This document shows, in pieces, positions 35,938 through 44,157 of a stretch of 64,000 nt of DNA (its first letter is position 1; every line of letters starts with the position of its first letter). The translations under genes and the position numbers were made by a program. This DNA comes from Pseudomonas sp. G2-4 (GTDB lineage: Bacteria; Pseudomonadota; Gammaproteobacteria; Pseudomonadales; Pseudomonadaceae), in contig NZ_CP125957.1 of the NCBI RefSeq assembly GCF_030064125.1, positions 1,674,001-1,738,000 of the forward strand, written 5' to 3'. The notes under the pieces were generated by a model that saw nothing but the letters and a program-made list of their open reading frames with translations, did no database searches and was not told where the DNA came from.

Positions 35938-36864
35938 ATGATTGGCATAAAAGGCATTGCGAGCTACGTTCCTGTAGCCGGCGTGGACAATTACGCACAA
36001 GGTGCAAAATTTGAAAAGGATGAGGAATTCATCCTTGGCAAGATTGGTTCCGCCTTCTTGCCTCGCAAGGATGACGGGCAGGAAACCTCGGACCTGTGTG
36101 TCGAAGCGGTCAACGCGCTGTTTGCCAACAATCCCGGCCTGAAACGCGAATCCGTCGACGTGCTGATCGTTGTCACCCAAAACGGCGACGAAGAAGGTCT
36201 GCCCCACACGGCGGCCATCGTTCAGGACAAGCTCGGCCTGCCGACCACCGTGGCGGCGTTCGATATTTCCCTGGGTTGCTCCGGCTATGTCTACGGTATC
36301 TATGCGATCAAGGGGTTCATGGAAGCCGCTGGCCTGAAGAATGGCCTGTTGGTGACTGCCGACCCGTACTCGAAGATCGTCGACCCGGAAGACCGCAATA
36401 CCACGATGCTGTTCGGCGACGCCGCTACCGCTACCTGGATGGGGGAGGATGCCCCGTGGCAACTGGGCAAAGCCAAGTTCGGCACCGACGGTTCCGGTGC
36501 GCCGCACCTGAAGGTCAGCGACGGCGTATTTTTCATGAACGGCCGCCAGGTCTTCAACTTCGCCTTGCTCAAGGTTCCGGCCCATTTGCATGAGTTGCTC
36601 GCCGACTCTAACCTTCAAGCCAGCGACATCGATGCGTTCTGCATTCACCAGGGCAGCGCGGCAATCGTCGACGCCGTGGCGCGACGTTTCGAGGGCGAGC
36701 CGGAGAAGTTCATCAAGGATATGGTCGAGACCGGCAACACCGTGTCGTCGAGCATTCCACTGCTGCTGGAGAAGCACGTGCTCGATTCCGACTGGAAGCG
36801 TGTGGCGTTGAGTGGCTTCGGCGTAGGCCTGTCATGGGGCTCGGCGATCATCTATCGCCCCTGA
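35938..36864 (+). CDS. Ketoacyl-ACP synthase III family protein
   Basis: A 308-residue thiolase-fold enzyme of the FabH type. The Cys-His-Asn triad is complete: Cys114 (SLGCSGYVYG), His237 (CIHQGSA) and Asn267 (ETGNTVSSS). FabH-like enzymes condense acyl-CoA with malonyl-ACP. A homologue is present in the flagellin glycosylation island of P. syringae, where the terminal sugar carries an acyl substituent, so a role in supplying an acyl group is plausible. No ACP or acyltransferase gene is adjacent. It forms its own transcription unit between two terminators. Confidence 0.9.
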   Translation: MIGIKGIASYVPVAGVDNYAQGAKFEKDEEFILGKIGSAFLPRKDDGQETSDLCVEAVNALFANNPGLKRESVDVLIVVTQNGDEEGLPHTAAIVQDKLGLPTTVAAFDISLGCSGYVYGIYAIKGFMEAAGLKNGLLVTADPYSKIVDPEDRNTTMLFGDAATATWMGEDAPWQLGKAKFGTDGSGAPHLKVSDGVFFMNGRQVFNFALLKVPAHLHELLADSNLQASDIDAFCIHQGSAAIVDAVARRFEGEPEKFIKDMVETGNTVSSSIPLLLEKHVLDSDWKRVALSGFGVGLSWGSAIIYRP

Positions 36865-36883
36865 GCCACTAAAACCCGGGCAC

Positions 36884-36924
36884 AAAAATAGCGTCCAAGG
36901 TGTAACCTTGAACGCTATTTTTTT
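36884..36924 (+). terminator. Strong Rho-independent terminator after KAS III
   Basis: AAATAGCGTCCAAGG pairs with CCTTGAACGCTATTT around a 5-base loop and is followed by four further Ts. It is the clearest terminator in the window. Confidence 0.92.
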
Positions 36925-36947
36925 GCCTGACGCGAAAGCGAGACGCC

Positions 36948-38240
36948 ATGAGCGAGTTCTTTGAGCGCAATCTCCAGATAATCCAGCAGCGTTGGCCGGC
37001 CTTGGCTGAGCGCTTGTCAATGGAGGATGTCGGTGGATTGCAGGCCGACCTGGTAGAGGGGCTGGGGTCGACCTTGAGCGTCAACGGTATCCAATTGACC
37101 AGTCGACATGACCGTCTCGCCGAAGCAGACCTGCAAGCCGCCAGTGTGGCACTGAGCGCCTCCACTGTGCATGTCTACGGCACCGGACTGGGCGATCTGC
37201 AGAATCGCTTGCTGGAGCGGGCCGGGCTTGAACGGCTATTTGTGCATGTCCTCAACGGTGCGGTGTTCGGCCTGGTGCTGCAGGTGCTGGATCAATCGCC
37301 CTGGCTTGCCGATCCGAGAGTGGTGCTGCTCTATGCGGGTGATCTGGCGGAAATCCAACTGCCATTTTTTGCACTCCCCGCCGAGTTGGTGCTGGCTGAT
37401 GATTACAACGCCAAGATTCGTGATCGATTGATCAGTGAAATTCATCTGGACTTCACTAACCGAGCGTTCGACCCTCAGTCCCCTGAGATTGTCGAGCGTC
37501 TGCAATCGACGTTCAGTCTTGTGCGCAAAGATGGTGACGTTGCCGAGCTGTTCGGTACCTTAAGCGGGCGTGAGGCATTTGTCGTTGCCACCGGTCCCAG
37601 TCTTGAGCAGCACTTCGAGAAACTGCGTCATCTGAGCAAGCAAGCCGAGCGACCGTTGTTGATTTGTGTCGATACGGCTTACCGACCGTTGATCGGTCAT
37701 GGCATTGTCCCGGATATTGTGGTCAGCATCGACCAGCGTATCTCGGCGCGTCATCTTCCGCCTGAAAGCACCGACGGCATTGCCCTGGTTTATCTGCCGA
37801 TGGCCGACCCTTTAGTGATCGGAGCGTGGCGGGGGCCGCGTTACGCCGGTTACTCCTCGAGTCCTGTCTACCGTCAGATGCGGGGGCAGCTGCGCCGGGC
37901 CGAACTCCATGTGGGCGGCAGCGTGATTCATCCGGCCGTCGATCTGGCGGTGAAAATGGGGGCAGCGCAGGTCACGCTCTTCGGTGCCGACTTTGCCTTT
38001 CCCCATGACAAGACTCATGCAGGTTGGGGTGACGGTGACTTGGGCCCGCAACTGGGCGCGTCCAGGCATTGGGTGCTCGATGGGTATGGCCGGCGAGTCA
38101 AGACCCAGCTCAATTTCCGCAGTTACCTCTGCGAGCTGGAGCGTTTTATTGCCGGGCACCCCCAGGTGCGTTTCCGTAACAGCAGTCGGGACGGGGCAAT
38201 GATTGTCGGCACTGATTTCCACCCGGAGTATGTGCAATGA
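36948..38240 (+). CDS. Maf/DUF115-like motility-associated glycosyltransferase
   Basis: A 430-residue protein with the DUF115 (MptE-like) core found in motility accessory factors. The nucleotide-binding VATGPSLEQHF (about 213-223) and the GGSVIHPAVDLAVKMGA / LFGADFAFPHDKTHA blocks (about 323-358) are conserved family positions. In Campylobacter and Aeromonas, Maf proteins transfer nonulosonic acids to flagellin before secretion. No pse/neu/leg synthesis genes are visible in this window, so its donor sugar is uncertain. It overlaps the next small gene by ATGA. Confidence 0.85.
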   Translation: MSEFFERNLQIIQQRWPALAERLSMEDVGGLQADLVEGLGSTLSVNGIQLTSRHDRLAEADLQAASVALSASTVHVYGTGLGDLQNRLLERAGLERLFVHVLNGAVFGLVLQVLDQSPWLADPRVVLLYAGDLAEIQLPFFALPAELVLADDYNAKIRDRLISEIHLDFTNRAFDPQSPEIVERLQSTFSLVRKDGDVAELFGTLSGREAFVVATGPSLEQHFEKLRHLSKQAERPLLICVDTAYRPLIGHGIVPDIVVSIDQRISARHLPPESTDGIALVYLPMADPLVIGAWRGPRYAGYSSSPVYRQMRGQLRRAELHVGGSVIHPAVDLAVKMGAAQVTLFGADFAFPHDKTHAGWGDGDLGPQLGASRHWVLDGYGRRVKTQLNFRSYLCELERFIAGHPQVRFRNSSRDGAMIVGTDFHPEYVQ

Positions 38241-38506
38241 GCCAACTTCAAGGGTTGGTCGATGACGCCCGTGAATGCGCACGCCTGTTTCGTCTCGGAA
38301 GGGATGTTGAGGCGGGGTTGGCAATGGTCGCGCTGATTGAGTCGGCTCAACCTTTGGTTGAACGGATGCCAGGCGATGCCCCCTCGTCATGGAACACGCT
38401 ACTTGCCTTGATGCTGAGTGAGCAGCAGACGCAGAACTGGATCTCGTTAGCCGATTATCTTGAGTACGAGTGGGTCCAACTGCTGACCGCTGATCAGTCG
38501 ATCTGA
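38237..38506 (+). CDS. Small conserved-looking protein between maf and fliC
   Basis: An 89-residue, helix-rich, acidic protein of unknown function. Its ATG overlaps the maf stop (ATGA), so the two are translationally coupled, which argues that it is a real gene. No signal peptide, membrane helix or known motif is seen. Size and composition would suit a chaperone or adaptor for the Maf protein or flagellin, which is inference only. Confidence 0.7.
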   Translation: MSQLQGLVDDARECARLFRLGRDVEAGLAMVALIESAQPLVERMPGDAPSSWNTLLALMLSEQQTQNWISLADYLEYEWVQLLTADQSI

Positions 38507-38616
38507 CGTTTTTTGCCGCCGCACCGCCGCCATTCGCCTCCAGTGACGCCAGCGGCGTTTCCCTGACGCCATTTTTCTTCCTTTCAATCGCCGCCAAGTC
38601 CTTGATTTACGGGGGG

Positions 38617-38632
38617 TGGCATCCTGATGGCA
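38617..38632 (+). promoter_or_regulatory. Possible sigma-54 site upstream of fliC
   Basis: TGGCATC-N4-TGGCA has GG and GC exactly 10 bases apart and a perfect TGGCA -24 element. The -12 element deviates (TGGCA for TTGCA). It lies 35 bases upstream of the FliA site. Confidence 0.4.
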
Positions 38633-38651
38633 AAAATTTTGAAAAAACCGC

Positions 38652-38678
38652 TAAAGCAAGTTCCGATTACGACGATAA
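38652..38678 (+). promoter_or_regulatory. FliA (sigma-28) promoter of fliC
   Basis: TAAA-N15-GACGATAA matches the sigma-28 consensus TAAA-N15-GCCGATAA at all but one position, 80 bases before the fliC start. Confidence 0.85.
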
Positions 38679-38758
38679 CTATTACGAAGGTTCTCTAGGC
38701 CACACCCGGCGGTTGCCAGGGCCGGAAGCCGCAGTACCCAACCAACGAGGAATTCGTC

Positions 38759-39610
38759 ATGGCTTTAACAGTAAACACTAACGTCACATCGTTGAACGTT
38801 CAGAAGAACCTGAACAAGGCTTCCGATGCTCTGTCCACTTCGATGACCCGTCTGTCTTCCGGCCTGAAAATCAACAGCGCTAAAGACGACGCCGCTGGCC
38901 TGCAGATCTCCACTCGTATGACCTCGCAAATCCGCGGTCAGACTGTTGCGATCAAGAACGCCAACGATGGTATCTCCATCGCTCAGACCGCTGAAGGCGC
39001 TCTGCAGGAATCCACCAACATTCTGCAGCGTATGCGTGAACTGGCCGTACAGGCACGAAACGACAACAACGGTACAGCTGACCGTGATGCTCTGAACAAA
39101 GAATTTGCTCAGATGTCGGACGAACTGACCCGTATCGCCGACTCTACCAACCTCAACGGCAAGAATCTGATCGACGGTTCCGCTGGCACCATGACCTTCC
39201 AGGTCGGCTCCAACACTGGTGCTACCAACCAGATCACTCTGACCCTGAGCGACAGCTTCGACGCTGCCACCCTGAGCGTTGACTCTGCTGCCATCGCGAT
39301 CAGCGCTGCAGACAGTGCTGAAGCTGAGACCAACACCGCAGCTGCAATCGACGCGATCGACGCTGCTCTGGCAACCATCAACGCCAGCCGTGCGGACCTC
39401 GGTGCTGCCCAGAACCGTCTGACCAGCACGATCTCCAACCTGCAGAACATCAACGAAAACGCCGCTGCTGCTCTGGGTCGCGTACAAGACACCGACTTCG
39501 CTGCTGAAACTGCCCAGCTGACCAAGCAGCAGACTCTGCAACAGGCTTCCACTTCGGTTCTGGCCCAGGCCAACCAACTGCCGTCCGCTGTACTGAAGCT
39601 GCTTCAGTAA
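38759..39610 (+). CDS. fliC: Flagellin FliC
   Basis: A 283-residue short flagellin. The conserved N-terminal (1-138) and C-terminal (about 195-283) coiled domains flank a small, Ser/Thr-rich central region (about 141-191) with candidate O-glycosylation sites such as Ser141, Ser151, Ser164, Ser166, Ser173, Ser176, Ser182 and Ser186. The plant-immunity epitope region, residues 30-51, reads RLSSGLKINSAKDDAAGLQ at its core. Codon use is strongly biased (CTG, AAC, GCT, CGT), as expected for a very highly expressed gene. Only one flagellin gene is present in the window. Confidence 0.98.
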   Translation: MALTVNTNVTSLNVQKNLNKASDALSTSMTRLSSGLKINSAKDDAAGLQISTRMTSQIRGQTVAIKNANDGISIAQTAEGALQESTNILQRMRELAVQARNDNNGTADRDALNKEFAQMSDELTRIADSTNLNGKNLIDGSAGTMTFQVGSNTGATNQITLTLSDSFDAATLSVDSAAIAISAADSAEAETNTAAAIDAIDAALATINASRADLGAAQNRLTSTISNLQNINENAAAALGRVQDTDFAAETAQLTKQQTLQQASTSVLAQANQLPSAVLKLLQ

Positions 39611-39626
39611 TAGCTGGATGAGTTTT

Positions 39627-39662
39627 AGCGGGGGAGTGCGCTTGCGTGCTCTCTCGCTTTTT
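39627..39662 (+). terminator. Terminator after fliC
   Basis: AGCG-GGGGAG pairs with CTCTCT-CGCT (with a mismatch) and is followed by a T-run. It would keep most flagellin transcription separate from flaG. Confidence 0.75.
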
Positions 39663-39682
39663 CCGTTCAAGAGGTGATGGAC

Positions 39683-40048
39683 ATGGATATGAGCGTGAAG
39701 CTGAACTTGTCTTATCCAGCTGCGAAGCCGGCCCCGACAGTTGCCGACAAGCCAGTGGAGAAGCCTCGAACCGAGGCCGCCAGTTTGACGTCGGTCAAAG
39801 ATGAGCCCAAAGATCCAGCGGCTGAGAAAGACAAGCTCAAGCAAGCGGTTCAAGAAATTGAAAAGTTTGTGCAGTCGGTCAAGCGTAACCTGGAGTTTTC
39901 TATTGATGAGCCTTCAGGCAAAGTAGTGGTCAAAGTCATTGCCAGCGGTTCCGGTGAAGTGATTCGCCAGATTCCCAATGAAGAAGTTCTGAAACTGGCC
40001 AATAGCTTGAATGATGCAAACAGCCTGTTGTTCAGCGCAGAAGCCTGA
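39683..40048 (+). CDS. flaG: Flagellar protein FlaG
   Basis: A 121-residue cytosolic protein with a variable proline- and lysine-rich N-terminus (to about 55) and the conserved FlaG C-terminal domain (NLEFSIDEPSGKVVVKVI, then GEVIRQIPNEEVLKL). FlaG affects filament length in Pseudomonas and sits between fliC and fliD as usual. The ATG at 39683 is placed 8 bases after GAGG. Earlier in-frame GTG/ATG codons (39674, 39677) overlap that site. Confidence 0.93.
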   Translation: MDMSVKLNLSYPAAKPAPTVADKPVEKPRTEAASLTSVKDEPKDPAAEKDKLKQAVQEIEKFVQSVKRNLEFSIDEPSGKVVVKVIASGSGEVIRQIPNEEVLKLANSLNDANSLLFSAEA

Positions 40049-40129
40049 CAGCTGGCACGAATTTGTTGTTCGGTTTTTTGAGCGTTGTTAATAGCCCAAA
40101 GGTCGCCGACATACTGAAGGGAGTCCCAC

Positions 40130-41566
40130 ATGGCAAGTCCAATTCTACCTGGCTTGGGTTTAGGCTCTGGCCTTGACACTGGCGCTATCGTCAAGGCGTT
40201 GGTGGATTCTGACAAAGCAGCCAAGCAAGGTCAGATTGACCGTGCCACCAAGACCAATACCTCCAATATTTCCGGGATTGGCACCCTGAAGTCTCTGTTG
40301 GCGACCTTCCAGTCTACCTTGAAGGCCTTGGGCAGCACGACCACGCCTCAATTTACCGGCGTTGCCGCCACTTCGGCCAATACCAGTGCGTTGACGGTGA
40401 CGGCGGGCAACTCGGCAGTAAGTGGTACCTACACGGTAAACGTCACGCAACTGGCCACTTCTTCAAAGGTTGCGACGGCTGCTTTTGCTGGTGGGACTAG
40501 CAGTGCGGTGGAGACCGGCACGCTGACAATCAGTCAGGGGGGCACGGATTACGCGCTTGATATCCCGGCTGATTCGACGCTGCAGTCGGTTCGGGATGCC
40601 ATCAACAGTAAGTACTCCTCCAGCGGTCTGACTGCCAACATCGTGACCGACAGCTTTGGTTCACGCCTGGTGGTCGGCTCGACTAAAACCGGTGCGGGTA
40701 ATGATATCTCCCTCAGCGGTATTGCCAGTCTCGCAGCTGACGGCTCCGTTCCAATGGTCTCGCCACCTACCGCGAATTCTTCAGGGTCCCTAGGCCTTGC
40801 CCAGGACGCCAAGTTCACTGTCGACGGCCTGGAGATGAGCAGCAAGACCAACAAGCTGGACAACGTGGTCTCGGGCCTGAGTATGACGTTACTCGTCGAG
40901 GACACTGGCCCGACAATCGTTACCGTTGCTACCAACAGCGATGGTCTGAAGGCTTCGATCCAAAAGTTCGTCGATGCTTATAACGCTGTTGCGAAGGCCG
41001 TGACGTCCCTGACCAAGCCGACCACAGATGCGGAAGGTAACTCGGTTCCAGCGGCCTTGACCGGTGACTCGTTGCCTCGCTCACTGTTGGCGGCTATTCG
41101 CGCGCCTTTGTCTGAAGTCGGTGCAGGTGACAAGCTGACGGTTCTTTCTCAGTTGGGAATCACCACCAATCAGACGACCGGAACTCTGGATTTCGACAGT
41201 GGGAAATTCACCGCTGCGTTGAATGACAGGCAGTTGGGTGGGGAGATCCAAACACTGTTCGCAGGTGAGAATGGCCTGCTTGAGCGCATGGATAACGCCA
41301 TCAAGCCGTACACTGAGGGCAAGACGGGTGCGGGTGGTATTGGGGGCTCAGAGGCCATCTTGACTACTCGCTCCAAGAACCTCGACATCATCAAGACGAA
41401 GCTGTTCGAGGATCAGCAGGCTCTTGATCGCCGGATCGAGACCCTTACTGCCGTACTGACCAAGAAGTACAACGACATGGACACCCTGGTTGGCAGGCTG
41501 AAGGCCACGGCCAGCAACATCACTTCCATGTTCGAAGCGATGACGGCTCAGCAGAAAAACAGCTGA
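40130..41566 (+). CDS. fliD: Filament cap protein FliD
   Basis: A 478-residue HAP2 protein forming the cap that folds flagellin at the filament tip. The N-terminal motif LPGLGLGSGLDTGAIVKALV and the C-terminal helix (LDRRIETLTAVLTKKYNDMDTLVGRLK) are diagnostic. A possible but weak sigma-54-like sequence (TGGCACG at 40053) precedes it. It is followed by a strong terminator. Confidence 0.96.
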   Translation: MASPILPGLGLGSGLDTGAIVKALVDSDKAAKQGQIDRATKTNTSNISGIGTLKSLLATFQSTLKALGSTTTPQFTGVAATSANTSALTVTAGNSAVSGTYTVNVTQLATSSKVATAAFAGGTSSAVETGTLTISQGGTDYALDIPADSTLQSVRDAINSKYSSSGLTANIVTDSFGSRLVVGSTKTGAGNDISLSGIASLAADGSVPMVSPPTANSSGSLGLAQDAKFTVDGLEMSSKTNKLDNVVSGLSMTLLVEDTGPTIVTVATNSDGLKASIQKFVDAYNAVAKAVTSLTKPTTDAEGNSVPAALTGDSLPRSLLAAIRAPLSEVGAGDKLTVLSQLGITTNQTTGTLDFDSGKFTAALNDRQLGGEIQTLFAGENGLLERMDNAIKPYTEGKTGAGGIGGSEAILTTRSKNLDIIKTKLFEDQQALDRRIETLTAVLTKKYNDMDTLVGRLKATASNITSMFEAMTAQQKNS

Positions 41567-41583
41567 TTTTCGATCGACGCAAA

Positions 41584-41619
41584 AAAGCCCGGCAGTGTTT
41601 TGACAATGCTCCGGGCTTT
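41584..41619 (+). terminator. Terminator after fliD
   Basis: AAAGCCCGG pairs exactly with CCGGGCTTT across an 18-base loop, 17 bases after the fliD stop; the T-run is partly interrupted. Confidence 0.85.
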
Positions 41620-41633
41620 CGGCTTTTTCGATC

Positions 41634-41660
41634 TAAAGTTTTTTGACGCAGCGTCGATAC
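41634..41660 (+). promoter_or_regulatory. FliA (sigma-28) promoter of fliS
   Basis: TAAA-N15-GTCGATAC is close to the sigma-28 consensus, directly after the fliD terminator and 40 bases before fliS. Confidence 0.7.
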
Positions 41661-41700
41661 GCTCTTTATACGAACCGAAGTTTTTTTGATGAGGTAGAAC

Positions 41701-42096
41701 ATGAATCCGATGTTAGCCCTTCGCCAATACCAGAAGATTGGCGCCCAGGCGCAAACCTCCGAAGCAAGCCCCCATCGTCTGGTACAGATGCTCATGGAAG
41801 GCGGTCTGGACCGTATCGCCCAGGCCAAGGGTGCGATGGAGCGCAAGGACATTCCGAACAAGGGTGTGTTGATCAGCAAGGCCATCGGCATCATCGGCGG
41901 TCTGCGTGAGGGCTTGGACCTGGAAAACCAGGCCGAGTCGGTGACTGAACTGGATAACCTTTATACCTACATGATGAAACGCCTGGCCGAAGCCAACATC
42001 AAGACCGATCCGAAGATCCTCGACGAAGTCGCCGATCTGCTTCGCACGGTCAAGGAAGGCTGGGATGGCATCGCCGCACCTGGTCCGCAATTCTAG
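41701..42096 (+). CDS. fliS: Flagellin chaperone FliS
   Basis: A 131-residue helical protein matching FliS over its length, including the N-terminal YQKIGAQAQTSEASPHRLVQMLMEG region. FliS binds the C-terminal helix of flagellin and prevents polymerisation in the cytosol. It is preceded by a FliA-type promoter and followed closely by the fliT-like gene. Confidence 0.95.
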   Translation: MNPMLALRQYQKIGAQAQTSEASPHRLVQMLMEGGLDRIAQAKGAMERKDIPNKGVLISKAIGIIGGLREGLDLENQAESVTELDNLYTYMMKRLAEANIKTDPKILDEVADLLRTVKEGWDGIAAPGPQF

Positions 42097-42106
42097 GAGT
42101 ACTCTC

Positions 42107-42403
42107 ATGAGTCTTGTCTTGCAGCGAATCGAACTCACCCGTGATGCCCTGGTCGATGCCTTGGCTGAGCGCAATTGGGAGGCCATCGGTCAATTGGACC
42201 TGGCCTGTCGTTCCTGCATGGAAGACGTCCTGAGCGAGTCCGAGGTGGACGAGGCGGCGTTGCGTAATAATCTTGAGGAGTTGATGGGGGTCTACCGGCA
42301 ATTGCTGGAGGCGGCGACAGGAGAGCGTCAGGCGATCGTCGACGAGATGTCGCAGATCCATCAAGCACAGAACGCGGCAAAGGTTTACCATCTGTTCGGT
42401 TAA
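42107..42403 (+). CDS. fliT: FliT-like flagellar chaperone
   Basis: A 98-residue, highly helical protein located directly after fliS (10-base gap). The place and the size fit FliT, the chaperone for FliD, although sequence conservation in this family is low. The ATG at 42107 has TAGGAGT upstream. An earlier ATG at 42065 would overlap fliS. Confidence 0.75.
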   Translation: MSLVLQRIELTRDALVDALAERNWEAIGQLDLACRSCMEDVLSESEVDEAALRNNLEELMGVYRQLLEAATGERQAIVDEMSQIHQAQNAAKVYHLFG

Positions 42404-42571
42404 CGCTCAGTTAATCCGAACCATGTGCGCCATAAATTTGACTGTGCGCGGTTTTTTGACTTAACTAGTGGCTGTATCCAGATTTCAGGCGTCTACAGGC
42501 ATGACAAGTCTGCAAGCGTCTAGCTTGCCCCCAAATCCGGGCATTGAGTTGACTAGGGAAGTTGCTATTGC

Positions 42572-44047
42572 ATGTGGCGTGAAACCAAAATTCTCCTGAT
42601 CGATGACGATAGCGTCCGCCGCCGCGACCTGGCGGTGATCTTAAATTTTCTTGGCGAAGAAAATTTACCCTGCGGAAGCCATGACTGGCAGCAGGCCGTC
42701 GGCTCTTTGTCGTCCAGTCGTGAAGTCATTTGTGTCCTGATCGGGACCGTCAATGCACCCGCGACTCTTTTGGGCTTGTTAAAGACACTCTCGACCTGGG
42801 ATGAGTTCCTTCCGGTTTTGTTAATGGGCGAAAATTCTTCCGTTGACTTGCCTGAAGACCAGCGCCGCCGGGTGCTTTCGACCCTCGAAATGCCGCCCAG
42901 CTACAGCAAGTTGCTGGATTCGCTGCATCGCGCCCAGGTTTATCGCGAGATGTACGACCAGGCCCGTGAGCGTGGCAGGCATCGTGAGCCCAATCTTTTC
43001 CGTAGCCTCGTCGGCACCAGCCGGGCGATCCAGCACGTGCGCCAGATGATGCAGCAGGTGGCCGACACCGACGCCAGCGTGTTGATTCTTGGCGAATCGG
43101 GCACCGGCAAGGAAGTGGTTGCGCGCAACCTGCATTACCACTCCAAGCGCCGCGAAGCGCCGTTCGTGCCGGTCAACTGCGGTGCGATCCCTGCCGAGTT
43201 GCTGGAGAGCGAGTTGTTCGGCCACGAGAAGGGCGCCTTCACTGGTGCGATCACCAGCCGGGCCGGGCGTTTCGAGCTGGCGAACGGCGGCACGCTGTTC
43301 CTCGATGAAATCGGCGACATGCCGTTGCCGATGCAGGTCAAGCTGCTGCGGGTCCTGCAAGAACGTACTTTTGAACGCGTGGGCAGTAACAAGACCCAGA
43401 GCGTCGACGTACGGATCATCGCCGCGACCCACAAGAATCTCGAAACCATGATCGAGATCGGCAGTTTCCGTGAAGACCTCTATTACCGCCTCAACGTATT
43501 CCCGATCGAGATGGCGCCGCTGCGTGAGCGTGTCGAAGACATCCCGCTGCTGATGAACGAGCTGATTTCGCGCATGGAGCACGAGAAGCGCGGTTCGATT
43601 AGGTTCAACTCGGCGGCGATCATGTCCCTGTGCCGCCATGGCTGGCCGGGCAACGTCCGCGAACTGGCCAACCTGGTGGAGCGCATGGCGATCATGCATC
43701 CGTACGGGGTGATCGGTGTGACCGAGTTGCCGAAGAAATTCCGTTACGTCGATGACGAAGACGAGCAAATGGTCGACAGCCTGCGCAGCGATCTGGAAGA
43801 GCGGGTGGCCATCAACGGTCATACGCCGGATTTCACCGCCAATGCCTTGCTGCCGCCGGAAGGCCTGGACCTCAAGGATTATCTGGGAGGCCTGGAACAA
43901 GGGCTCATCCAGCAGGCCTTGGACGACGCCAACGGTATCGTGGCCCGTGCAGCGGAACGCCTGCGCATCCGTCGTACCACCCTGGTGGAAAAGATGCGCA
44001 AGTACGGCATGAGCCGTCGCGAAGGAGATGAACAGGCGGATGATTGA
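42572..44047 (+). CDS. fleQ: Flagellar master regulator FleQ
   Basis: A 491-residue enhancer-binding protein at the top of the flagellar cascade. The N-terminal receiver-like domain (about 1-135) lacks the usual phospho-acceptor aspartate. The AAA+ domain has Walker A GESGTGKE (174-181), an intact GAFTGA loop (221-226) and Walker B FLDEIGD (243-249). A Fis-type helix-turn-helix ends the protein. The LFRS motif at 142-145, which binds c-di-GMP in P. aeruginosa FleQ, is conserved. FleQ should activate the sigma-54 promoters listed here and respond to c-di-GMP. Confidence 0.97.
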   Translation: MWRETKILLIDDDSVRRRDLAVILNFLGEENLPCGSHDWQQAVGSLSSSREVICVLIGTVNAPATLLGLLKTLSTWDEFLPVLLMGENSSVDLPEDQRRRVLSTLEMPPSYSKLLDSLHRAQVYREMYDQARERGRHREPNLFRSLVGTSRAIQHVRQMMQQVADTDASVLILGESGTGKEVVARNLHYHSKRREAPFVPVNCGAIPAELLESELFGHEKGAFTGAITSRAGRFELANGGTLFLDEIGDMPLPMQVKLLRVLQERTFERVGSNKTQSVDVRIIAATHKNLETMIEIGSFREDLYYRLNVFPIEMAPLRERVEDIPLLMNELISRMEHEKRGSIRFNSAAIMSLCRHGWPGNVRELANLVERMAIMHPYGVIGVTELPKKFRYVDDEDEQMVDSLRSDLEERVAINGHTPDFTANALLPPEGLDLKDYLGGLEQGLIQQALDDANGIVARAAERLRIRRTTLVEKMRKYGMSRREGDEQADD

Positions 44048-44059
44048 CGCCTGTTTTCC

Positions 44060-44088
44060 AACCGCCTGATTTTCAGGCGGTTTTTTTT
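44060..44088 (+). terminator. Terminator after fleQ
   Basis: AACCGCCTG-ATTTT-CAGGCGGTT followed by eight or more Ts. It abuts the fleS sigma-54 site, whose first base is at 44089. Confidence 0.95.
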
Positions 44089-44104
44089 CGGCACGGGTAT
44101 TGCT
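44089..44104 (+). promoter_or_regulatory. Sigma-54 promoter of fleSR
   Basis: CGGCAC-N5-TTGCT with the GG-N10-GC spacing, 53 bases before fleS. Regulation of fleSR by FleQ and RpoN is established in P. aeruginosa. Confidence 0.85.
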
Positions 44105-44157
44105 ATAGCCCTCGCAACGTTCCGTTTAACTGACGGTCAGCCAAGCGAGAGAGCCCG

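Noticed and set aside
22622..38506. The glycosylation island as an O-antigen or exopolysaccharide locus
   Set aside because: There is no wzx, wzy, wzm/wzt or polymerase gene, and the block lies inside the flagellar cluster next to fliC and a Maf gene.
40053..40069. TGGCACG upstream of fliD as a sigma-54 promoter
   Set aside because: The -24 element is perfect but there is no GC at the -12 position at the needed spacing. Kept only as a weak possibility.
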